A stretch of 39,544 bases of DNA, from the NCBI GenBank assembly GCA_000934455.1, contig KN890759.1, positions 1-39,544 of the forward strand. Direction: 5' to 3'. The position numbers were made by a program, and so were the translations under genes. Positions 26,501-37,400 of this stretch are shown here, in pieces. The notes under the pieces are model-generated. The model did no database searches, had not been told where the DNA came from, and saw nothing but the letters and a program-made list of their open reading frames with translations. Positions within the stretch are counted from its first letter, which is position 1. Each line of letters starts with the position of its first letter. Origin of the DNA: Apostichopus parvimensis. Taxonomy: Eukaryota > Echinodermata > Holothuroidea > Aspidochirotida > Stichopodidae.

Positions 26501-28398
26501 TGAGTATTCACATTTTAACAATGCATGATGAAAGATCTTTCTTTATCACACACAGTGAGGCATAATTTTCAGTGTATAACCAAAGGAAAGTGTATTCCAT
26601 GAACAGAAGGTTGCATTTTCTGCACACATATCCTTCCCAAAACAAGAACAACACTTCCTATCAATATTGGGGAAAAAGATGTGGATAATTGGGTGCCAGG
26701 TTTAGGAACTCATGAATATTTAGATTTTACAAATGATGCAAGCTTAACCAAAGTGCAAGGTCACTTTTGCATACATAAAAGTTAGTGCTTTCTCGCCAAC
26801 AAGTAATTACATTTTACAAGCTGGCAGTGCAAACTAGCTCAAACGACAGTTGGGATAATGGTTTTAAGTTTCCCAAGAAACTGTACTTTAAACTATTGCA
26901 TCATTTTGAGAACATAGGCATAATTAGATTTTACAGTGATGCAAACTTAACACAAAAGCATTTGGGATGTTCAAATGTACTCAAAGAGATCAGAAGCACA
27001 TATCTTACAATTTAAAAGTGGAATTCTATGAAATGTATCACTTCAAGTCTATTAGAATTATTAAAACGATGTTTTATTATTTAAATCAGTCTTTTAAGGG
27101 ACATATATTATATGTGCTGTGCTTTACTGCAGAAAACTGGCATATAGAAGATAATGATTTTGCAAGCTGCATTGTTACTCTCCATTATGAACAGTGCTAT
27201 GTATAAACCATATATTAAGTTATAAACCATCTACTCTGCAGACTAAGCTCATACAGGCTGGCAAGTTTATTAGCAACCTTATACCCACACAAAGGTATTT
27301 AAATACTTGTGTAACATAATCATCAATTATCAAATGTCTGTTATATATGATAGGTTTATGCATATCTTCAGAACAGCAACAGAAAGTATTGTTTTGGGAC
27401 CATAGCTCAGGACTAATTGTTATGAATGGTTCATTAATTGAAAACAATCTGCATATTTCACAACCATGAAAAATAAAAACAGTAGGAATAACCTTCATCT
27501 GCTTTTAGGACAGAAAAAGTAGAAACCTTTTTTAAGCCAGATTTTGGGGAGATGTTTTCAGTTTTCATGCAACTTTAAAACGGTTTGATGATTATGAAAG
27601 CAGAACCTGTAATTTTGATCTGTGCAAATAACTTCACCACTAACCCCCCTTCTCCCCCCCCCCCCTTCCTGGCATAGTGAGTATAAAGAAAAAGTTACAA
27701 AATTGATTTAACCTGGAACAATCAGAAAGTATTACCATTGAACACAGCTAGCCATTTACCAATGTAATCGGTCAGGTATGGGTAGCTGGATTCCTATTGT
27801 AGGCAAAAAGACAACAGAATCTGTGAAATGGAACATCTCATCATAACATTGCAGACATTGTTTTTTAACATGAGGAAAGGTATAAATTTTTCCTTTTTGT
27901 TTTACATGTATAACATCTGCATCACATTGAGCACTTCGGTAATAATATAAAATTAAAGTAACAATGGAAAAGGAAAAGGTGGAGAGGGTAGTTTGGAAAG
28001 TGTTGTGTATCTAATTGTTAGTATTTAGTATCTCAAACGGACTCCAAACATACTCAAGACTTCATGTCATCAAATAAAAAGATGTGTTTTTGTCCGAAGA
28101 GGGACGACGGCAAGGACCCAGCACTAGGGGGTAAGATGGAAGCATCTTCTCGCAGTCGCCCTGTCACTGCGGCTTACCAAATTAAAGTAAGTTTTAAATG
28201 GTGGCCATATTTTGGGAAGCAGTTATAGCTACTATCATTTGCCTGCTAGATATCCAAAAAAGCAGTAACACATCAATCATTCTGTTCAAAGTATCTTTCT
28301 GCTTCTCTTTTTTGCTCATTCAAATTCATTTCATTCAAAACTTTGTTTCAAAGCAAATTGCTGGTACGTCATTTTTTTCTTGTAATGAAATTGCCTCG

Positions 28399-28430
<32 letters not shown>

Positions 28431-31400
28431 GCTATTTTTTCTTGTAAAGCAAAGCTTTCAATTTTGGTCCAAACATTATAAGAAACAAAAGAAAAATCTG
28501 TGCAAGATTACTTATTTCCTTTGTTAATTTTCATTTTAGGTTTAAAACAAGGTAAGGAAGAAGGAAAACAAGCCTGAATTATGAATACTTTCGTGCTCTT
28601 TCTTGTAGTGGGTGGAAGTCTCATAAAATGGAAGAATTTAGAGGTGATATCTTTGCATGCCATAGCTGCTATTTGCATGTCGGTGAAGTGTTTGTGTAAA
28701 CAAATAAAACAGTAACAGGTGTAACTACCAGTGTCATCTGTAGGTATTATTTTACACATAAAGACATACTCTTTTCTTAAATGAGATTCATAATATCTGA
28801 TGGGAAGACTAGAAAATGTGATTTTAAATATACCAGAGGTTGCATGTCTTGGATGATGTGCCTTGTATTGTATAGGGAATGCTTGAGAGTTTGACTTGTG
28901 AAGACTATGCGTTATACCTGGGTGTGTGTAATGATTGAGATGGAGGGGTGGGGATGTGAAGGTAGGGGTAGGGTTGGCATGTCTCAGGAGCAGAGATAAT
29001 TCTACTCAGTGATGTCTTTGTTTAACCAATCAACAGTTGCAGATGTAGTACAGGTTTCATCTTTCAGAATTAACACACAAAGGCCTTAATTTACATTTAT
29101 ATAGTCACACGACCGGCGATTGATCATAACATTTGTGAAGTGCATTCATAGTTGCAATGCTTTTTGTGTCATGTATATAGTTGGAGCATGGCATTGACAA
29201 GTCTAGATATTAACTGTCATGACGTCTGTATCTAATTCATTTTACATTGTTATATGATTATTAATGTTCATATTGTCATTGGTCACGATTGCCTCATTGG
29301 TCAATAGTTTGCTGTATTTTTTTTGATCTAGTTAGTAATTTTTTTAGAGAAGATGTGTTATTATAAACAATGATGGATTCATTGAAAGACAGTAAGCGTT
29401 AAAAAAAACACATACCTGCTTGGTGTAAATATCTTATTGGATTGCATACATTAATTAATGAAGGTTACACGACGTTGTGTTCAGTCACATCCTCAACCAA
29501 GGCATATGTACAGAGTGTACCGGGAAGTTTTGTCATCTGCTCAGACCTGAGTCACCCAAAAGTTTTGAATATGAGCATAGGAGGGGCAGTATTATAGTTT
29601 TATCTTATACGTGGAGTTTGTCTTGCTTTTCAGGTACAGCACTAACCACCGAACCACTGTAACTGTTGAGAAATAATGCACGTTTCTCATACAGTATTTA
29701 AGATTCATAATGGAAGGAAAGAGATATAAGAATAGAAAAAGGAAACTGCCTTCACTGGGGTTTGAACCCTAGATGTGGAGTTTGTCTTGCTCTTCAGGTA
29801 CAGCACTAACCACTGTAACTGTTGAGAAATAATGCTCGTTTATAATATTTAAGATTCATGATGGAAGGAAAGAGATATAAGAATAGAAAAAGGAAACTGC
29901 CTTCACTGGGGTATGAACCCTAGATATGGAGTTTGTCTTGCTCTTCAGGTACAGCACTAACCACTGTACCACTGTAACTGTTGAGAAATAATGCTCGTTT
30001 ATAATATTTAAGGTTCATAATGGAAGGAAAGAGATATAAGAACAGCAAAAGCAAACTTCCTACACAGGGGTTTGAACCCTAGATATGGAGTTTGTCTTGC
30101 TCTTCAAGTACAGAGCACTAACCACTGTGCCTCTGTAACTGTTGAGCAATAATGCTCGTTTCTAATATTTGAACCTAACAACTTAAGGAGACTTAAAAAA
30201 AAAATACGAAAAAAGCCACTTGGCTTTGTGATTCCTTGCCATATACTTTGCTCAAAATTTCAAATAAGTGAGGCAACTTTTCCAAGCGAAAAAGTAGTGA
30301 GAGATATTGGAAATTCTGGATACCATTTGTGAGGAGAAGCAGGAAAGATTTCATCACATCAGGAGGTTCTCAATTGTTTTTGGTTGAGGTCAAAGGTCAT
30401 CTGGGTCGACATCTGGGTCAAACTCTGGAAACCATTCAAACATGATACCGTAGAAATCAGGACATTTATATTATAATAGCTGTTTCTGGTGAATCAGCAG
30501 AAGTCAATTGTAATGAAGTAATCGAAACTTCAATGCATTCTTGCATTCTAGTTTTTAGTTGTACAGCTTTTTCAGATGTTTCATGTTGTAAGTCTGTAGC
30601 AATAATCAAAGTCATTTATTGTAAATTGTAGATTGCGCTCAAAGTAGCCAAATGCCTGAATCTACTTGCATTTTTGTCACATTTTATGTTGATACAATAT
30701 TTCATGTTACTATATCATGATGTTGGCTGGTGTTGTGTTCATTCTTTGGAGTATATCGACGATTGGAAGTTTCATAGTGTAAGATGCATTTCCTTTATAC
30801 ATGAAGCATTCAAATTGTAGCTGGGTATAGAGCTTCTAACCTTTCCATTTCTTATACGTCCTATCATAGAAATCCTTTGTGATATATGGGAGCAAAAACT
30901 GTGTTGAAGAAAGAAGCCATTTCTGAGGCAATTTGTTATCCCATAGCCTGCTTTCTACGGGTGTTAGCATGCCTATGGATTCCCCAATAATTCTCTTTCA
31001 ATATCCAATAATCCAGTATGGAATGTGCACGAAAGTAACAAAAAAAGGTAGCAAAATCTCTTCCTGTATTGTATGTGCATGAGTAGAGGGGTAGCTATAG
31101 TGGAATTAATACTTTGATGGTACCACAGTAACCCATCTACAGTGGCGGCACCAGCCAAGGCAATAATGGGGGGGGGGAGGCGGGAGGGCAACTAAGGGGC
31201 AAAGCATATTTTGGGGACAAACCAATATAACACTGATATGGGGAAGGGGTCCAAGGGGAGGGGTTTCCTCACCTACAAGTAAAGTGACTAAGATGCAAAC
31301 TGGTTTCATCATTTGATAATTTTTCACATTGATGCATTGGAAGCTGTTTCTAATACAAAGCATTATCCTAGTTCTATATATTTTGGATAAGTAGCAGATA

Positions 31401-34400
31401 TGATGGGGGGAAACTGGGGGGCAAGGGGAAATCTGGGGGAAATTTCCCCTCATGCCCCCTTCCTCACCCCCTCCTCCCATAGTGCCGCCACTGCCAATTG
31501 AAAGCAAACGTAAAGCAGGACTTTCCATTTGGTAATTCTTCAAACCTCATGACCTACCTTCACTGTTTCATTTACTTGTTGCACCCTCCATGTTTAATAT
31601 TCACAAAGATTTGGGTTTATGTCATGTGATCAAGAGTGAACAGATGTTCTGAAGGAACCGTATCAAAAATTTCAACCAACAAATATTTATACTTATTCTG
31701 GATTATTTGAAATTTTGACTATTCAAGCTAATAAAATCTATCGTAGTGGAAATACAGTACAGAAAAAGTTAGCTAAATGAATTTAATAAGGCTACTTTAA
31801 GGCATAAAAGAGTGATTTTGAGATCTGTTATCTATACCATGGGTAAGGTAGTGAAGGGATACAAGCTGAAGCAGGATGGTCCATAAACTATGGCACGCAT
31901 CCCAAAAGTGGGTTGCCAGAATTTATGGTGGCTCGTGGGATTTTTCCAGACATATCAAGATATATTATGACAGTTTTTGTTGCCATTTTTGCAAGAACGA
32001 TTAAGTTATTTTTGTAACATGAAGTTCATAGCCCAAGCTAGCTTTGAGGTGGGGATCTGGTGGGTCATGGCCACATTAAAGTATGTGGGGTGTGCGCAGT
32101 AAAGGTCTGCAGACTGCTGCTAAAGAGTATGATGCTAGTTCAGTTCTGTGGTTTCTTTTCAATTTATTGTGTTTATTTTTTGTTTTAAAGGTTTTGTGAT
32201 AATCACATGCTAATTATTATGCTTTTTAAGTTTCATTGCCCCAAAAGTTTAATTCTCTGCAGGTTTCAAAATTCAACCAAGCTCCGAAATAAAAAAAATT
32301 AAAAAAAACATGTTTGCATATGCTTATTATGTTCTTGAAAATGCTTTTCGTAAACAAGACATGCTTTGAGACTTATCGCAATTGGTCACACTGGTGATAT
32401 TGATTATAACTTGTGGAAAAGTTAAAAAAGAGAGTTTTATATGAAATGATATTGATAGTTTGTCATTTATGAAGCAGTCTATATGTCTCCAGAAATTGGA
32501 TGAACTCTGCTTTATACCCATACCTTAATATATCGGTATCAGCTCAACAAGTTATTGTCATAGGAAAGGGAGAAAATAAGCGGACCTCACAAGTTTATTT
32601 CTTCTTTTAGATCTTTTGTTTTATTTGATCAAACCTGAAGGCTGCTCATCTCCTCAAGCACATCAATTCTTTTTCCAACTAACTGCATTTAATTTACAAA
32701 ACATATTATACATATGTCATTTAACAACTTTTTCAAATATTTATGTAACTTTCTTTAGTTAGTTAGTTAGTTAGTTAGGTACCCAGAATAATCTGAGCCC
32801 ACTATTAAAGTTCTCCTCTTAGTATTTATAGTTTTCTTTGTAGTTTTCAGATAGGTTAGATTATCTGCAAAGCAGTTTTCCAACTGGCTCACTTGAAATA
32901 ATTGCTTTCAGCTCATTCTGATCATATCTCTCGTTTGGTTAAAAAACAGATTTATTTTTAGAGAAATCTCACAGAGGGTGCTTTGAGATAAGAAGCAAAA
33001 AATGAAAGGTTATGTTTATAAAGTAACAGTGTTTGAATGCAGAGTAGATTGTGTCCTCTAGTTTCCTTTAGCTGAACTCTTCAAATCTCCTTCAATTCTT
33101 ACTAGGCAAAACCACTTTTGCAGCAGCAATTGAGAATGTGTCTTGAGAGAGATTGGGAGAGAGAGGGGGGGGGGGGGGGTGATTGGAATAGGATGAGATG
33201 AATTTTGAGTTATTTAACATTGCATGACTTGCTGTTTAGTAGGTAACAGAAACTTAAAACTCATAATGAAACCAAGATATTGTACAATTGTTTTCAAAAT
33301 AAATTTTGAAGCAAACTATCGTCTCGCAAAAGTCAGCTCAATAATAGTCATCCATATAGTATTTGATCCTTATATAAAAAATAATAATATTAATAATAAA
33401 ATAGTGACAATGTTTCTGATTTAAAGGTGGCATTCTGTACTTTATTTAGCCAACAAGGCATACATAGCCATTTAATAATCAAAGAAGAACAGATTGAAAT
33501 ATTTCCATTGATAAAAATCCCAACTTGAAAATAAGTGAAATGTGTAGGAAAAGCTAGTCAAGATGTTGTTGCATAATAGTGTGCTGGTATTCTTTCTGTA
33601 TTGAGTTATGAAAGTAAAAAAGTGAGTATATGTCCTACCTTTCTCAAAAATAATTCAGTTATTTCGAAATATTGCTGATGTTTATACAGTTTGTCTAACA
33701 CTATGAAAACAAAGCTTACTATTTGACTTTTTTTTTAAAATGGCTTTTTAAAAACCTGAATTTTATTTTGATAAAAGAGAGCATCTTATTTTGAGAAGGA
33801 GGTTCCAATTTCTTTTAACCTTTCAGTTTTTGTTTTGATTGCAATTTTATTTGTCTAAGGTCACACCTTTCCTGATATATGTCTTAAAGTGAAAGACTAA
33901 AGAGACTCTTTAACTCATTAATTCATTAACATAGAAAATAGTTCAAGAAACATTAATGAATATGAACACAAAAGATTCAATTTCCCTTCCTTGGAACCTG
34001 TGTGGCATGTGACATCTTTAGCCAACATTGACATTTGTTTTCTTGTGTGTCACTTTTTATCAAAATATCAAGTATTTTAAACACATGAAATTTTGTGTTC
34101 TTCATAAAGTTCAGACAAACTTAGTCTCTTTTCTTTTGTCAAGATGATATCAAGTATGATGGAAAAATAAGAAAGAAAAAAAAATCTACAGACTGATGTA
34201 CAAAGAATGTAATGGCATTGAGGTACTATGTAGTGCCCCTTAAAAGTGCCACAATTTGGTGCATAGTGACATTTAAGAACTATGTTATGCCCTTGAAAGT
34301 GCCACAATTTGGTGCATAGGGACCTTCAGGTACTATGTTGTGCCCTTAAAAGTGCCACAATTTGTTGCATAGTGACATTTAAGTACTATGTTATGCCCTT

Positions 34401-37400
34401 AAAAGTGCCACAATTTGGTGCATAGGGACCTTCAGGTACTATGTTGTGCCCTTAAAAGTGCCACAATTTGTTGCATAGTGACATTTAAGTACTATGTTAT
34501 GCCCTTAAAAGTGCCACAATTTGGTGCATAGGGACCTTTAGGTACTATGTTGTGCCCCTTAAAAGTGCCACAATTTGGTGCATAGGGACCTTTAGGTACT
34601 ATGTAGTGCCCCTTTAAAGTTCCACAATTTGGTGCATAGTGACATTTAAGTACTATGTTATGCCCTTAAAAGTGCCACAATTTGGTGAATAGGGACCTTT
34701 AGGTACTATGTTGTGCCCCTTAAAAGTGCCACAATTTGGTGCATAGGGACCTTTAGGTACTATGTTATGCCCCTTAAAAGTGCCACAATTTGGTGCCCTA
34801 TATACTCTCCAGTATTAGGTACTACCAAAATCAATTATGGTTTTTGCTATGCAGATTAATGCAAGTTTAATATTGTCAAGCAAGCCCTTGATGTACGCTG
34901 GAAAGTGAAGCATTTTGTGCAACTGTGCTCCAGTCATATATAGCCTATTTAAAACTGACTGTTGGAAACGGATTTTATTTTGTTATTTTCAATTATAGGA
35001 AACGTACATTGCGTCAACTTCAATGAAATAATTTAGACAGACAGTTCCTGGAAAATTTTAAATTGTAAGAGACAGTAAACATTGCTTACGTCCTCAATCG
35101 ATCGTCTTTATCCTACTTTAATACTTACTACTTTGCCAGATTAGGAGACTTTTATTCGTTAATGTCGAGTGTCCCTAATTTTTCACTTTCATTTTCTTTG
35201 CTACAGAGTTCTGTCGCTGAACTGATGAAGAACCTGCTTGCAAAAGACCCAAATTACATCAGGTGCATCAAGGTAAAGGTCAATCTCACTCAACCCCCCC
35301 CCCACCCCAACGTACTGTGTATATACAAGTAGATACAGATAGTAAGGTTCCTTGTGCTTGATATTTGTTTGGTAATTTTAATCACAATCAACATCCAACA
35401 GTCCACAATATCTGCTGGCTATAAAAATTTCCATCTGCTATTTTTATACAAAATGGTACGACAAACCCTTTGTATTTTATTTGTTTGTGTTTGCCTTTGC
35501 TTGGATAATTGTTTTGCAATGCTCAAACTCCATTAATTGTTGTTATCAGCACACAATCGTGTTCATTAGATATTGTGAGCTTGGTGCTTCATTCCCAGAT
35601 ATGGCCTCTTTGTTCCCTCTTATGAATCTCTTGGGTAGCTTCTGATTTCTAGATGACCATGACAGTTGTATTATAAATGTAGATATTATTAGTATTGTAT
35701 TATATATATGTATGTTTATTTATATATATATATATATTATAAAGAAAATCTGTGTGTATTCCAAAAGAAATATTATTAGACAAAAGTATAGAAATAAGAT
35801 ATGATTCATAATTGACATATTAGGAGTACTTTCTTAGAAAATATATATATATATATATACTGGGACCTTCATCAGCAATACTTTGCAATGGAATGAAATA
35901 TGTCTTTTTTTTTTTTAAATGACAATATGTTATTACTGTAGGCTGTAATCTCCCTTGTATCGTTTATTTCAGCCAAACGAGTTGAAGAAAAGTAATGAGT
36001 TTGATGAGGCCTTGGTCAGACATCAAGCCAGATATCTTGGGTGAGTGAATATCACGTCCAGCTGTAAACTGATCGCAGGTACTAACTGAACTGTTATATC
36101 GTACCACTTCCGAGCTGGTAGGACGTAATTTTACAGTTGTAATGTCTACTACTCCAACAGGGAGTTAACGATCCAGCCTCTAGTTACCTTGAGATGATAA
36201 CACTTTCCATATTTTAGCTCAATTCTGATTTTTCCATCAGTCCTTTGGTTAATGCAGTTTTTTTATTTTTCCAGGTGATATTAATCTTTGTTACTCTAAA
36301 GATTACCGGCAAATACGTCGGTTTACTTTTGGTGCAGTTGATTCCAAGTCTTTCAGACGATACAAGGGTAAACCTCACCTCCATTTTCTCTTTGCTTCAC
36401 CTCTATCATATAGATTGCTGGAAAACGTTCGGGTGAGACGAGCTGGTTATGCTTTCCGACAGCTTTTCCCGTCATTCCTTACCAGATATAAGATGCTGTG
36501 TCCCAAGACTTGGCCTAACTGGGAAGGAGATCCTATGGATGGCGTCAAAGAACTTATGAAATATCTCAAGTTCAAACCAGATGAGTACGCTATCGGGAAA
36601 TCAAAGATTTTCATCCGTGATCCGAGAACTGTAAGTAGTGCAGAGGCATAGAGGAGACTTGTCACCATGGCAACATATAAGTGAAGGCTCCTTGTTGACA
36701 AACATTTCTAATACAATTACAAGTGCATACCTTGAAAATGACTTCAATGTCGAAGATAGTTCCAGGTTTGGGTATTTTGTTTCTCAGATTGTACATTATA
36801 ATGTCATTTCCACTAAAGTTTAATGCTAAAAGGTGTACACTGCAATATAATACAATTTAAAGCCTGAATATGTCATAGTTTTCATCTATATAATTAATGA
36901 TGATAATGAAGTGATGAAGCTAAACATATCCTTCCATCTTATGTTTTTATGGATTTACTCTGCTTCTTCACATTACCTGTCAACTCACAAGTTACAATCA
37001 TGTCTTGCTTTAGCCTTTTAGCACTACCCTCTTCCACAGTAGAGCCCTAATTCAGGCTACCCCTTCCCCCCACCCACCCCTCCACCTCCACATTCTACCA
37101 CCAAAAATATCTGGAAGTGTTTATTCAGACTCTGGAGGGTGACAGGTTACCAGTTCACACTAGACACAATAGAGTATTAGTGCATAAGTCATTAGGGACA
37201 CAGGTAAGTTCATCTCTTGAAATACCCAAACCAGGTTTAAAAGTAAATTGGTATATTGTCAGGAAAGAAGCAAAGAATTGTAACTCTAGGCATTTTACCA
37301 ACATTACACCATGTTACTTGCTGTCTCAGTGATCATTTTGTTGTTGTCTGAGAATTACAGAGTAAATCCTCTCACAGCTGATATCAAGGGCTCTGATTAG

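Larger units (their letters stand above)
28187..35206 (+). other. Intron 9, second part (7.0 kb)
   Basis: The longest intronic stretch. It holds a T24 run (28399-28422), a tandem tRNA-like array (29590-30165), a hAT-like miniature element (31140-31493), (TTAG)6 at 32755-32778, a G15 run at 33165-33179 and an 11-copy satellite (34221-34796). I found no further myosin-like exon between the cassette and exon 10. Confidence 0.8.

Noticed and set aside
29590-30165. Possible genuine tRNA gene cluster on the minus strand.
   Set aside because: Promoter-box-like words are present, but I could not form an acceptor stem and anticodon arm, and one unit lacks the B-box part. SINE-derived repeat fits better.
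31106-31543. 145-codon open frame on the minus strand rich in Gly, Pro and Cys.
   Set aside because: It overlaps the hAT-like miniature element and its G-runs; length and composition come from low-complexity sequence, with no recognisable domain.
32755-32778. TTAG repeats as an interstitial telomere.
   Set aside because: The unit is TTAG, not TTAGGG, and the run is only 24 bases long.
36720-36780. In-frame peptide [11 protein letters not shown] resembling the switch I sequence NDNSSRFGKY.
   Set aside because: It lies within intron 12, far downstream of the proper position, with no splice sites and no flanking myosin sequence. The match is a chance five-residue word.
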